Shown: positions 35,648-43,981, numbered from the stretch's first letter. The stretch is DNA of 64,000 bases from Flavobacterium sp. Root186 (GCF_001428525.1 NZ_LMHW01000012.1:114-64113), one strand, 5' to 3'. Translations and numbers: made by a program. Notes: generated by a model from the sequence alone, not told the origin.

Positions 35648-36460
35648 TTATTTTTGAACGGTAAACGGCTGAACAGAAATTCCTGCTTCGTCTAAAGCTG
35701 TTTTGCAATTTTCTAAAGTATCAGAAAAAACAGCGCCATAATTGATATTCTTTGCCCAGGGACGAACTGCGAAATCAACAGAACTCGCTGATAAATTTTT
35801 CACGAAAACCTCTGGAGCCGGCTTTTTAAGAACCTTTGGGTTTTTATTTAAAACGTCCAATAAAACTTCTTTCGCTTTTTTAATATCAGAGTCATAAGAA
35901 ACAGAGAAAGTCAAATCGGCTCTTCTTTCACCCTGCATTGAATAATTAATAATAGTTCCGTTTGACAATGCGCCATTCGGAACAAAAACGGTTTGATTAT
36001 TTCCTGTCAACATTTTGGTAACAAAAATCTGAATCTCTAAAACTGTTGCAATAACTCCCTGAGCCTCGATTGTATCTCCAACTTTAAAAGGTTTGAAAAC
36101 GATAATCAGCATTCCGCCCGCAAAATTTGAAAGTGAACCTTGAAGCGATAAACCAATCGCAAGTCCCATTGCACCCAGAATAGCTACAAATGAAGAAGTC
36201 TCGATTCCGAGTTTTGAAATAAAAGTCACAAACAATAAAACCCGAAGCGCCCACAATAAAATGTCAGCAAGGAATTTTGTTAATGTTGGGTCAAGATTTC
36301 TCTTAACCATTACTTTTCTAATTATTCTATTGATTAATCGAATGGCATATAAACCAATAAATAAAATCAGTAGTGCCGATATTAATTTTGGCGAATAATC
36401 GATTAAAATATTGATGAATTTTGTAGCGTAACCGCTAAACTGTTCAGGATTGATGTACAT
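35648..36460 (-). CDS. Small-conductance mechanosensitive channel, MscS family
   Basis: 270 residues. Three membrane helices (about 15-40, 60-80, 85-110), the pore helix with alternating Ala/Gly (FVAILGAMGLAIGLSLQGSLSNFAGG), then the MscS beta and alpha-beta domains (GDTIEAQGVIATVLEIQIFVT, FVPNGALSNGTIINYSMQ). This is the core size without the extra helices of longer family members. The homoheptamer opens under membrane tension to release osmolytes in hypo-osmotic shock. A hairpin lies in its probable leader. Confidence 0.93.
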   Translation of the reverse strand: MYINPEQFSGYATKFINILIDYSPKLISALLILFIGLYAIRLINRIIRKVMVKRNLDPTLTKFLADILLWALRVLLFVTFISKLGIETSSFVAILGAMGLAIGLSLQGSLSNFAGGMLIIVFKPFKVGDTIEAQGVIATVLEIQIFVTKMLTGNNQTVFVPNGALSNGTIINYSMQGERRADLTFSVSYDSDIKKAKEVLLDVLNKNPKVLKKPAPEVFVKNLSASSVDFAVRPWAKNINYGAVFSDTLENCKTALDEAGISVQPFTVQK

Positions 36461-36472
36461 ATTATTTTGAAT

Positions 36473-36497
36473 AAAAAAACCTTCTCAAAGAGAAGGT
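36473..36497 (-). terminator. Hairpin with T-run before mscS (terminator of the upstream small gene or leader attenuator)
   Basis: On the minus strand an 8-bp stem (ACCTTCTC / GAGAAGGT) with loop of 3 is followed by seven T. It follows the minus-strand gene at 36553 and precedes mscS, but a -7 box at 36511-36518 lies upstream of it, so mscS transcripts from that box would contain it. Confidence 0.7.
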
Positions 36498-36510
36498 AAA
36501 TTAATTTTTG

Positions 36511-36518
36511 CAAATATA
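36511..36518 (-). promoter_or_regulatory. -7 promoter element of mscS
   Basis: Minus-strand TATATTTG matches TAnnTTTG. It is part of a CAAATATAGCTATATTTTG near-palindrome and lies 50 bases before the mscS start. Confidence 0.4.
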
Positions 36519-36552
36519 GCTATATTTTGTTTTTATATGAAAATACTTTGTA

Positions 36553-36879
36553 TTACTTCTCTTCTTCAGAGTCCGAATCTGTTACTCCGTCTTCGCTTAC
36601 GTCGACAACAGTTTCTGTAACCAATTTATAATCCTCATTTGCAGTTTCAGTAATTACTTCTTTTATTGAATCAATCACATCATTTATAGAGTCAGATGCT
36701 TTTTCGACATATTCACTTACGGCATCTTTGGTTTGTTCCAGATATTCTGCTGCAGAATCAAGTATTGGTTCTGAGGCTTCTTTAACTTCTTCAAAAGTAT
36801 TTTCGGCCTGATCTGCAAAATCTACTGCTGTTTCTTTTGCCGAGCCAAATAAATTGCTGAAAAATGATGATAATCCCAT
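36553..36879 (-). CDS. Small acidic amphipathic-helix protein
   Basis: 108 residues, almost wholly helical and strongly acidic, with a repeating pattern of about 11 residues (AKETAVDFADQAENTFEEVK, ILDSAAEYLEQTKDAVSEYV, SDSINDVIDSIKEVITETA) like YtxH, apolipoprotein or late-embryogenesis (LEA)-type proteins. The N-terminus (MGLSSFFSNLFGS) is a hydrophobic amphipathic helix, and the C-terminus ends in DSDSEEEK. No signal peptide is present. A stress or membrane-surface role would fit the pattern, but no function is known to me. It is a stand-alone gene. Confidence 0.7.
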   Translation of the reverse strand: MGLSSFFSNLFGSAKETAVDFADQAENTFEEVKEASEPILDSAAEYLEQTKDAVSEYVEKASDSINDVIDSIKEVITETANEDYKLVTETVVDVSEDGVTDSDSEEEK

Positions 36880-36962
36880 GGTTTTAAAATGATTAGTTAA
36901 GGTTACAATATTAATTATTTTTGGAGAAAAACAATTTAATTTTCGTTTAATTAATTATAAAA

Positions 36963-36989
36963 TAAAAAAGCGCCTCAAATGAGACGCTT
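36963..36989 (-). terminator. Terminator after nfu
   Basis: On the minus strand a 10-bp stem with one mismatch (AAGCGTCTCA / TGAGGCGCTT) is followed by six T, 24 bases after the nfu stop. Confidence 0.85.
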
Positions 36990-37012
36990 AAAATTATATA
37001 CAATTAAAGTTT

Positions 37013-37912
37013 TTATGCATTTAAAGCTTCAACCTTAATACCTTCATCATTCAACATGCTTTTCAGCATATTTTCGATACCGCTTTTTAAAGTAAAAGTA
37101 GAGGATGGACAACCGCTGCAGGCCCCTTGTAAAATCACTTTTACAGTCTTGTCTTCTTCGTTATAAGAATCAAAAGCAATATTTCCTCCATCAGCCGCAA
37201 CAGCCGGTTTTACGTATTCTTCTAAAATATTGATAATTTGCTGAGACGTAACATCTAATTTGTCAAATGCTTCATCTTTTGTAACATCATTTTTAGTAGT
37301 AGTCTGAATTAAACTTTCATCTAAAACAGTTCCTCCGTTTTCAATAAATTGTTTAATGAATGTTCTTATTTCTAAAGTGATTTCAGACCAATCGTTGATT
37401 TCGTATTTAGTAACAGAAATATAATTCTCATCAATGAAAACTTCTTTTACATAAGGAAATTTAAATAATTCCTGTGCTAGCGGAGAAGAAGCGGTCTGAT
37501 CTATATTTTTGTATTCAACAGCATTTCTAGTTAACATTCTGCTCACCACAAATTTAAGTGCTGAAGGATTTGGAGTTGTTTCTCCATAAACCGTAATAGG
37601 CTGTTTTTTTGCTTTGTTTTCGTCAACTTTAATGATAACGCCGCCTTTGTCTACAAATGCAGCAATTTGCTCTGCAACATCTTCTTGGACATCGCTCCAT
37701 TCTACAATGCTGTATCTTTCGATTGCAATAAAATTTCCTGAAATATAAACTGTTTTTACAAACGGCAGGTAAAACAATTGCTGTGCTAATGGTGAAGCTT
37801 GGGCTTCATCAATATTTTTGAACTCAAAGTTTTGATTTTGAGTAATAAAATCTTCAAATTCGAACTTTAGGATAGTAGGATTTTGAGTCTCCTTTATAGT
37901 GATTTTTGTCAT
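37013..37912 (-). CDS. Nfu-type iron-sulfur cluster carrier with two N-terminal Nfu_N domains
   Basis: About 299 residues from ATG at 37912 (MTKITIKE). The longer frame begins inside a promoter box. Two tandem Nfu_N-like domains (about 1-95 and 105-200) each end in an ASPLAQxLFxxPxVKxVxI motif. They are followed by the NifU C-terminal domain with GACSGCPSSTFTLK, the CxxC that binds a 4Fe-4S cluster. It carries clusters to apoproteins in the cytosol. Most Nfu proteins have one Nfu_N domain, so the duplication is a notable but, I believe, flavobacterial feature. Confidence 0.9.
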   Translation of the reverse strand: MTKITIKETQNPTILKFEFEDFITQNQNFEFKNIDEAQASPLAQQLFYLPFVKTVYISGNFIAIERYSIVEWSDVQEDVAEQIAAFVDKGGVIIKVDENKAKKQPITVYGETTPNPSALKFVVSRMLTRNAVEYKNIDQTASSPLAQELFKFPYVKEVFIDENYISVTKYEINDWSEITLEIRTFIKQFIENGGTVLDESLIQTTTKNDVTKDEAFDKLDVTSQQIINILEEYVKPAVAADGGNIAFDSYNEEDKTVKVILQGACSGCPSSTFTLKSGIENMLKSMLNDEGIKVEALNA

Positions 37913-37927
37913 GGTAGTAATTTTTTG

Positions 37928-37935
37928 CAAATTTA
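37928..37935 (-). promoter_or_regulatory. -7 promoter element of nfu
   Basis: Minus-strand TAAATTTG matches TAnnTTTG. It overlaps the TTG at 37930 that would extend the frame, so ATG 37912 is preferred. Confidence 0.5.
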
Positions 37936-37959
37936 CTAAAGTTATTTTCTACTATTACC

Positions 37960-37967
37960 TATATTTG
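37960..37967 (+). promoter_or_regulatory. Possible -7 promoter element of the porP-like gene
   Basis: TATATTTG matches TAnnTTTG, but it lies 88 bases before the start at 38056, giving a long leader. Confidence 0.35.
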
Positions 37968-38055
37968 ATTTTTTAATAAAATAATTAAGACTCTCTTCAA
38001 ATAATTCGTACTAAATTGTTAAGAGTGTAAAAATTAGACTAACTAGCCAGCCACT

Positions 38056-39045
38056 ATGAAATTAAAAATCAAGTTATTAATTGTTTTTTTAATAACGACT
38101 TTTTATACTTATTCTCAAGAAGGAATTCCGGTTTACTCCGATTATTTATCAGATAATTACTACTTGATTCACCCTTCGATGGCGGGAGCTGCAAATTGTG
38201 CTAAAATTAGATTAACAGCCAGAAAACAATGGTTTGGCCAGGAAGATGCGCCTACACTTCAAACTTTAAGTTTTAATGGAAGAATAGGAGAGCGTTCAGG
38301 AGCCGGTATTATTGTTTTTAATGATAAAAACGGATATCATTCTGAAAAAGGAGTAAAGCTTACCTATGCACACCATATTATGTTTTCAAGAGATGAAGTC
38401 GATTTAAATCAGCTTTCTTTTGGTATTAGCGGAGGATTGATTCAGAATCAATTAGATGAAACAAAATTTGGTGGTACTTTTGATCCAATTGTTTTTGGTT
38501 CGATTCAAAAAGACTCTTATTTTAATGTAGATTTTGGAGCTTCTTATAATTATTTAGATTTTTATGCGCATGCAACGGTTCAGGGTGTGCTTGAAACCAG
38601 AAGAGAATTATATACAGATTACGAAAGTGATAATTTAAGAAAGTTTCTTTTCAGCGCAGGATATGTATTTGGAAAAAGAGATAATATTACCTGGGAACCC
38701 TCTATTTTATTCCAATTGTTTGATCAGACAAAAGAAAAATCTATTGACTTGAACCTGAAAGCTTACAAGAATTTGGATTTTGGAAGTTTATGGGCAGCTT
38801 TATCTTATAGAAGAAGTTTTGATGGAGCTCAATTTAGCTCTGGAAGCGGAGTTTCAACTCAAAAACTGCAATATTTTACCCCAATTGTGGGCGTGAATTT
38901 TAAAAACTTCATGTTTGCTTATACCTATTCGCAGGTTACAGGCGATGTAAAATTTGATACTGGCGGATACCACCAGATTACTTTAGGAGTTAATATATTT
39001 TGTAGAAAGGAACGTTACGACTGTAACTGTCCGGCAATTAATTAA
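38056..39045 (+). CDS. PorP/SprF family type IX secretion protein, not next to an adhesin
   Basis: 329 residues: signal peptide about 1-20 (TYSQEGIPVYSDY) and the family core NYYLIHPSMAGAANCAKIRL with the ARKQWFGQEDAP segment. The strand-rich body ends in GGYHQITLGVNIF, typical of an outer-membrane barrel, followed by a short cysteine-rich tail (CRKERYDCNCPAIN). Unlike the copy at 2451 it has no adhesin partner. It is followed 9 bases later by a gamma carbonic anhydrase. It may be the general PorP of the T9SS, but this is inferred from its isolation only. Confidence 0.85.
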   Translation: MKLKIKLLIVFLITTFYTYSQEGIPVYSDYLSDNYYLIHPSMAGAANCAKIRLTARKQWFGQEDAPTLQTLSFNGRIGERSGAGIIVFNDKNGYHSEKGVKLTYAHHIMFSRDEVDLNQLSFGISGGLIQNQLDETKFGGTFDPIVFGSIQKDSYFNVDFGASYNYLDFYAHATVQGVLETRRELYTDYESDNLRKFLFSAGYVFGKRDNITWEPSILFQLFDQTKEKSIDLNLKAYKNLDFGSLWAALSYRRSFDGAQFSSGSGVSTQKLQYFTPIVGVNFKNFMFAYTYSQVTGDVKFDTGGYHQITLGVNIFCRKERYDCNCPAIN

Positions 39046-39054
39046 AATTTTATT

Positions 39055-39567
39055 ATGCTTATTAAATCTGTAAACGGAAAATCACCTGCAATTCCAGAAG
39101 ATTGTTATGTGGCTGAAAATGCAACTATAGTTGGCGATGTTTCTTTTGGAGAATCGTGCAGTGTTTGGTTTAATGCAGTTGTTCGCGGCGATGTTCACTT
39201 TATTAAAATCGGGAATAAAGTAAATATTCAGGATGGTGCAATAATTCACTGTACCTATCAAAAACACCCAACAATTATAGGAAACAATGTTTCTATAGGG
39301 CATAACGCCATTGTTCACGGTTGTACAATTCACGACAATGTTTTAATAGGAATGGGCGCTATTGTAATGGATAACTGCGTTGTCGAAAGCAATTCGATTG
39401 TGGCAGCCGGAGCGGTTTTAACTCAAAATACCGTTGTTCCTTCAGGAACTATTTTTGCCGGCGTTCCTGCCAAAAAGGTAAAAGATATTGACCAGTCTGA
39501 TTTTGCTGGAGAAATTGAACGTATTTCAAACAACTACGTAATGTATTCTGGCTGGTTTAAAGAATAA
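39055..39567 (+). CDS. Gamma carbonic anhydrase family protein
   Basis: 170 residues of left-handed beta-helix with hexapeptide repeats (VGDVSFGESCSVWFNAVVRG, VNIQDGAIIHC) and the metal-site histidines in IHCTYQKHP and IGHNAIVHGCTIHD. Family members (YrdA/PaaY type) bind zinc or another metal, and some hydrate CO2. Many have unproved activity, so the substrate is left open. It is a cytosolic trimer and is probably co-transcribed with the PorP-like gene. Confidence 0.92.
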   Translation: MLIKSVNGKSPAIPEDCYVAENATIVGDVSFGESCSVWFNAVVRGDVHFIKIGNKVNIQDGAIIHCTYQKHPTIIGNNVSIGHNAIVHGCTIHDNVLIGMGAIVMDNCVVESNSIVAAGAVLTQNTVVPSGTIFAGVPAKKVKDIDQSDFAGEIERISNNYVMYSGWFKE

Positions 39568-39586
39568 AATTCAATAAATTCCAAAT

Positions 39587-39645
39587 AATAAAAATTCCAA
39601 ATTTCAATGTATTGTCAATAAATATTGGAATTTGGAATTTTTATT
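39587..39645. terminator. Bidirectional hairpin between convergent genes
   Basis: A 22-bp stem with one mismatch (39587-39608 with 39624-39645) and a 15-base loop, made of AATTCCAAAT-type units, lies between the gamma carbonic anhydrase and lytTR genes, which face each other. It can serve both strands. Confidence 0.75.
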
Positions 39646-39662
39646 TTTGGAATTTAATAAGC

Positions 39663-40379
39663 TTATAAATTGATTTTTTCGAAGAAAGCGTTTTTATAAC
39701 TTTCACTTATTGGAATGCGTTTATCGCTAATCAAAACTTTATTTTTTTGAATTGATTTTACGTGTTTTATATTGATAATGTAAGATCTGTGAATTCGCGA
39801 AAATCCTTTGCTTGAAAGCAGGTTTTCTAATTTTATTAAACTGATTAAAGTCAGTGTGAATTTATTGTCTGTCGTGTAAATTTTCACATAATCCTTCAAC
39901 CCTTCGATAAAAAGAATATCCGAAAAATTCATTTTTACATTTTCATATTCAGCTCTCACAAACATAAAATCCTGTTCAACTTCTGGTGTAGCAATAGTTT
40001 CAGAAATTGGATGAACAGCTGCTGCAGGGTTACTGATTTGCTGTGCCCTAACTACCGATTTTAAAAAACGATGAAACGGAATTGGTTTTACTAAATAATC
40101 AACTGCACCAAGATTAAATCCTTCAACGGCATAATCAGAATAAGCGGTTGTAAAAATTACCAAAGGTTTTTTTTCGATTGTATTTAAAAAGTCAATTCCT
40201 GAAAAATGCGGCATTTGAATGTCAAGAAAAATCAAATCAATATTATTTTGATTGATAAACGAAACAGCATCGATCGCATTATTAAAAGTGTTGACCAATT
40301 CAAGCGAATCTACTTTCTTGACAAAATCTTCTAATAGTTCAACTGCTAAAGGTTCATCATCTATAATTACACATTTCAT
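39663..40379 (-). CDS. LytTR family response regulator
   Basis: 238 residues. Receiver domain about 1-118 with the acidic pocket DDEP (7-10), the phospho-acceptor D53 in IFLDIQMP and K in LVKPI. LytTR DNA-binding domain about 135-238 (FMFVRAEYENVKMNFSDILF, GFSRIHRSYIINIKHV). It is the transcription regulator of a two-component pair with the LytS-type kinase upstream, separated by 117 bases that contain its own possible promoter. Target genes are unknown; the neighbouring Kelch and DUF genes are obvious candidates. Confidence 0.93.
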   Translation of the reverse strand: MKCVIIDDEPLAVELLEDFVKKVDSLELVNTFNNAIDAVSFINQNNIDLIFLDIQMPHFSGIDFLNTIEKKPLVIFTTAYSDYAVEGFNLGAVDYLVKPIPFHRFLKSVVRAQQISNPAAAVHPISETIATPEVEQDFMFVRAEYENVKMNFSDILFIEGLKDYVKIYTTDNKFTLTLISLIKLENLLSSKGFSRIHRSYIINIKHVKSIQKNKVLISDKRIPISESYKNAFFEKINL

Positions 40380-40416
40380 CTGTTGAAAATTAAGTTTTTA
40401 AATTTGTTTTGGCAGT

Positions 40417-40424
40417 CAAAAGTA
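40417..40424 (-). promoter_or_regulatory. -7 promoter element of the LytTR regulator gene
   Basis: Minus-strand TACTTTTG matches TAnnTTTG, 38 bases before the start at 40379, so the regulator can be made separately from the kinase. Confidence 0.4.
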
Positions 40425-40496
40425 GTTTTAAACCAATGAATTAAGTTTTAAAATTATCATAAAAATACGCAATTAATTCGAGTATCAATTTAACGT

Positions 40497-41588
40497 TTAA
40501 GTCGTTTTAATTTCGTCTAATTTCAGACTTAAATGAACGCGATAAAATTGATTGTCTTGATTAATAGTTAGTTCGTGTGCGTTTGGATAAAGTAAATCTA
40601 ATCGGCTTTGGATATTTATAAGTCCGATGCCTGAATTGTCAGGATCTTTTTCATAATTTTCAATAGTATTCTCAATCCAAAAATCCAGATCATTTTCAGA
40701 AATGAATATCTTAATTTTTACGTGTGTTGCACCTTTGTAATCGGTTCCATACTTAAAAGCATTTTCCACAAAAGAAATTAATAATAAAGGCTCAATAAAC
40801 TTGTTTTTGGTATTGCCGTGAACATTTATTACAATGTCTTCAATATTATTAAGTCTGAGTTTTTGCAACTCAATATAATTCTGAATATAATTGATTTCTT
40901 TCTCTAAAGCCACCGTTTTGTTATCTGTTTCGTAGAGCATATAGCGCATTAATTCAGATAAGGTTACGATGGCATCAGGAACCAAATCAGATTTCTTATG
41001 TGCCAGAGAGTAAATACTGTTTAATGAATTGAATAAAAAATGCGGATTGGTTTGCTTACGCAGATATATCAATTCTGTATTCGTTCTGTGTGTTTCGGCG
41101 ATTAATTTGTTTTGCTGATTATTATAGAATTCTGTCAGCGTTCTAATAACGGCACTTATCGTAATAATTAAAATATAGAAAAACGACGGGCCAATTTTAA
41201 AAAACAATGGCTGGTGTCTCGTTGCCAATATGACTCTGCCTCTTCGCTTAAACAGGTTAATTTCTTCGGGCTGAATCATTCGTGGTCTTACATGTTTAAA
41301 TTCAGGAATAAAATAATGAATCCTGATAATCATAAAGACGGCGATAATAATAAAAATGAACAGAAAATATTTCCAGTATTTTTTCTGTAAAAGAAGGGCA
41401 GGTACCAAGTAAAAATAATTCAGATAAAACAACAAAATTCCCGTTGCCCATTGTACATAGAAATCATTATTGATTCTAAATGGACTTTCATAAAATTGAA
41501 TCAGCGATGTCAGAATAAAGAAAATCCAAATCATAAAATGAAAGAGTATTTTATTTGAATTTGTATTTTTAATGGTATCTAGTGTCAT
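40497..41588 (-). CDS. LytS-type sensor histidine kinase
   Basis: 363 residues. Four membrane helices in the first 160 residues without an obvious periplasmic sensor domain, then the His_kinase domain with the phospho-acceptor histidine in RKQTNPHFLFNSLNSIYS and a degenerate ATPase region (LLISFVENAFKYG, DNSGIGLINIQSRLDLLYP). It should pass phosphate to the LytTR regulator downstream. Its start codon directly abuts the stop of the DUF4907 gene, so the two are translationally coupled and the signal may come from that lipoprotein. Confidence 0.93.
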   Translation of the reverse strand: MTLDTIKNTNSNKILFHFMIWIFFILTSLIQFYESPFRINNDFYVQWATGILLFYLNYFYLVPALLLQKKYWKYFLFIFIIIAVFMIIRIHYFIPEFKHVRPRMIQPEEINLFKRRGRVILATRHQPLFFKIGPSFFYILIITISAVIRTLTEFYNNQQNKLIAETHRTNTELIYLRKQTNPHFLFNSLNSIYSLAHKKSDLVPDAIVTLSELMRYMLYETDNKTVALEKEINYIQNYIELQKLRLNNIEDIVINVHGNTKNKFIEPLLLISFVENAFKYGTDYKGATHVKIKIFISENDLDFWIENTIENYEKDPDNSGIGLINIQSRLDLLYPNAHELTINQDNQFYRVHLSLKLDEIKTT

Positions 41589-41918
41589 TTATAATTTTAT
41601 TTTTAATAAAATTAATTCATTTTTGGTTACCGTTGGAGATAAGTTTTGTTTGAGTTTTTCAACTACAAAATGAGCTGTTTTTAAGGCATCTTTTTCTGTC
41701 GAAAAACTTTTATTATCATTTATTACAGGAATAATCGATTGTTTAATTATGATTTTATCTTTATAAGAAATCGAATATCCCCAGCCTGAATTTGTTTGGA
41801 ATGATTCAGTTTTAAAAACCTCCTTTTTTGTACAGGAAACAATTTGTAAAACCAGAATCAAAAGCAATAAATTCTTCTGGATTTTACTCCAGAAGAATTG
41901 TTTAGTATTAATTGTCAT
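41589..41918 (-). CDS. DUF4907-like lipoprotein
   Basis: About 109 residues from ATG at 41918 (MTINTKQFFW). The longer frame would run through the Kelch gene. A lipobox (LQIVSC) after a hydrophobic stretch marks a small lipoprotein. The body (SGWGYSISYKDKIIIKQSIIPVIND, DALKTAHFVVEKL) resembles DUF4907 as I remember it, found next to Kelch proteins in Bacteroidota. The ATG overlaps the Kelch stop by 11 bases, and the stop abuts the kinase start. A perfect hairpin lies in codons 7-17. Function unknown. Confidence 0.75.
   Translation of the reverse strand: MTINTKQFFWSKIQKNLLLLILVLQIVSCTKKEVFKTESFQTNSGWGYSISYKDKIIIKQSIIPVINDNKSFSTEKDALKTAHFVVEKLKQNLSPTVTKNELILLKIKL
41870..41899 (-). repeat. Perfect 12-bp hairpin at the start of the DUF4907 gene
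   Basis: AATTCTTCTGGA (41870-41881) and TCCAGAAGAATT (41888-41899) flank a 6-base loop. The hairpin begins 19 bases after the ATG and 9 bases after the Kelch stop. No T-run follows, so it is unlikely to be a simple terminator. Confidence 0.65.
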
Positions 41919-42915
41919 CGTCGCTTTGTTCATCTTGAGGCCTAAATTCCCATGCATCGTCAAAGTAAGTAGAACCTACTCTTCCTAGCATATAAAACCC
42001 GCGGTTGTTAATTGTAAAGCCAACAGCATCGGTTCTTGTTGCGCCCTCCATAGCTGTTCTTTCTTCCCAAAGATCTGATGAAGGATTGTATTCCCAAACG
42101 GTTTTGATGTTTTCACCGCCCACAACATATCCTAATCCGTTCATTGAGAAACTAGAAGCATTAGATCTTGTAATGGCATATTCATCATTCCAAGTGTAAT
42201 CATCATCCGTATCTTTATCGATATCTCTTTTTCTTGTCCAGACATCAGTTGCGGGATCAAATTCCCAAAAATCTTCCTGATAAACCCCATTGTTAACTCC
42301 AGTTACCAAATAAGCTTTATCTGAAATTACAAATACAGTTGCATTACGTCTTTTATTACCGCTAAATCCGTTTACAAGGGTCCATGTATTTGCTTGGTCG
42401 TCATATTGATAAAAGTCTTTTAAATAATTTCCATCATAACCAGTTCCAAAATAAGCTTTTCCGCCAGCCTGAAACCCAACCGCACCATAACGACCGGTTC
42501 CTGCAAAATCAGCTTTTTGAGTCCAGCTGTTGCTTGATGGATCGTATTGATAGAAATCTTTCAGTTTGTTAGTTCCATCATAACCAAGTCCAACATAACC
42601 TTTATCATTTAATGTAAAGCTAGATGCCGAACTTCTTGCAACACCTGAGAAATTAGCTTTTTGCTCCCAGTAATCTCCAGTTGAGTTGTAAGCCCATAAA
42701 TCTTTTAAATATTCATCTCCGGTATAACCCGTTGCTACATAAGCAAAATCTCCAATTACAAAACTTGTTGCACTAGATCTTGCAGGACCGTCAAACGCTG
42801 ATTTTTTAATCCAGTTACCTACTAAATCATCATCATCGTCATCATTGCTGCAGCTTATAAAAAAGAGGCTCGAAAGCAGGGTTGCGAATAATATTCCTTT
42901 TTTTAGATTATTCAT
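41908..42915 (-). CDS. Kelch-repeat lipoprotein
   Basis: 335 residues: signal peptide with lipobox (FFISCSNDDDDDD) followed by an acidic linker, then six Kelch repeats (about 35-320) with the motif RSSAxSFxxxxxxYVxxGYxG...LKDxxxYxPxSNxWTQK, and an acidic tail DEQSDDDN. The propeller is expected at the outer membrane surface, and may bind a ligand or protein. It lies 16 bases after the DUF6268 gene and overlaps the DUF4907 gene. Confidence 0.88.
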   Translation of the reverse strand: MNNLKKGILFATLLSSLFFISCSNDDDDDDLVGNWIKKSAFDGPARSSATSFVIGDFAYVATGYTGDEYLKDLWAYNSTGDYWEQKANFSGVARSSASSFTLNDKGYVGLGYDGTNKLKDFYQYDPSSNSWTQKADFAGTGRYGAVGFQAGGKAYFGTGYDGNYLKDFYQYDDQANTWTLVNGFSGNKRRNATVFVISDKAYLVTGVNNGVYQEDFWEFDPATDVWTRKRDIDKDTDDDYTWNDEYAITRSNASSFSMNGLGYVVGGENIKTVWEYNPSSDLWEERTAMEGATRTDAVGFTINNRGFYMLGRVGSTYFDDAWEFRPQDEQSDDDN

Positions 42916-42931
42916 AGTGTTTAAAATTTAT

Positions 42932-43774
42932 TTATTGTTTGTATTTGATGCCAATTCCTAAAATGTATCCGTTACTTATGTTGAAATCATAAACGGTATG
43001 ATTTTCACCGTCGGTTAATTTGTATTTTTTGTCAAAATCATATCCGGCTTTAAAATTTAAAAACCAGTTTTTGTCAACATTTCTTTCATATTCAAATGAG
43101 GTTGTCATTTGTGATAAAGCAGCTTTTGAAGCATTTTTATCTATTTCATTCTGAATATTTAAATTGTAAAAACTTCCATTGAAGCTGTTACTTAAACTAA
43201 AATTGTTTCTTATGTTATTCGAATAAGAAATCCTTGAATCCGGAAAACCAATCAGTAAATTTGCGTTGTCATTTACTTTATAATTTAATGATGCTGAAGG
43301 CAGAAATTTTGGGTTTCCAAAAACACTTGTTCTTGCTGCTCCAATACTTAAAGTTGTTTTTGAATTTAACTGCTGTTTTATTTCAAAACTTCCTAAAAGT
43401 GTAAAATCAGAAAAACCTAAATTTTCTTGAAAACTGAATGTCGGCGTAACTGAAAAATTCAGTTTTGTCGAATTTGATACTTCCTGCGAAAATTCAAATT
43501 TGTTCTTAATCAGCTGCAGCTTGTCTAAATCTTCAAACGATTCGTAACTGCCTAAATCATAGTTTAGATTCAAATTTGAATATTCCAGCGTATTTGTTAT
43601 CAGGCTTTTTGGACTTATTTTTTTGCTGAACGAGATACCAATATCCGTTTCAGTAAAATCAATTTTGTCAGTAGGCTCTGTTTTCAAATTCAGCTGCACT
43701 GAAAATTTTTCCTGTGCTTTCATATTTAGAAATGACACTAAAAAAACCGAACAAATTATAAACCTTATTTTCAT
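42932..43774 (-). CDS. DUF6268 family outer-membrane barrel protein
   Basis: 280 residues: signal peptide about 1-20 (SFLNMKAQ), then regular alternating strands with terminal aromatic residues, such as KLNFSVTPTFSFQENLGF, TTLSIGAARTSVFGN and a final ISNGYILGIGIKYKQ. This fits a small barrel and the DUF6268 family as I recall it. Function unknown. It is the first gene of the DUF6268-Kelch-DUF4907-kinase-regulator operon and divergent from the DUF4270 gene. It may form a channel for which the Kelch lipoprotein is a surface lid, an inference only. Confidence 0.75.
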   Translation of the reverse strand: MKIRFIICSVFLVSFLNMKAQEKFSVQLNLKTEPTDKIDFTETDIGISFSKKISPKSLITNTLEYSNLNLNYDLGSYESFEDLDKLQLIKNKFEFSQEVSNSTKLNFSVTPTFSFQENLGFSDFTLLGSFEIKQQLNSKTTLSIGAARTSVFGNPKFLPSASLNYKVNDNANLLIGFPDSRISYSNNIRNNFSLSNSFNGSFYNLNIQNEIDKNASKAALSQMTTSFEYERNVDKNWFLNFKAGYDFDKKYKLTDGENHTVYDFNISNGYILGIGIKYKQ

Positions 43775-43790
43775 TACTTATTTATTGGTT

Positions 43791-43798
43791 CAAAAGTA
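43791..43798 (-). promoter_or_regulatory. -7 promoter element of the DUF6268-Kelch operon
   Basis: Minus-strand TACTTTTG matches TAnnTTTG, 17 bases before the start at 43774. The 230-base divergent region between the two operons holds nothing else I could recognise, and is a likely site for LytTR binding. Confidence 0.45.
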
Positions 43799-43981
43799 GG
43801 TTGGAGAAGGTTTTAAAAAAAAGAAGATATATGTATGGGTCTTTTTGATAGACAAAACAGCCTTTTTTAAGGTCGAATGAAATATTTATTTGCGATATTC
43901 TATTGTAGATGTTTTTTCGCCGTTTATAGTCTAAAAACGCGAGACTGTATATGTTATAGTGTGGTGCAGAAGACTGCATTT

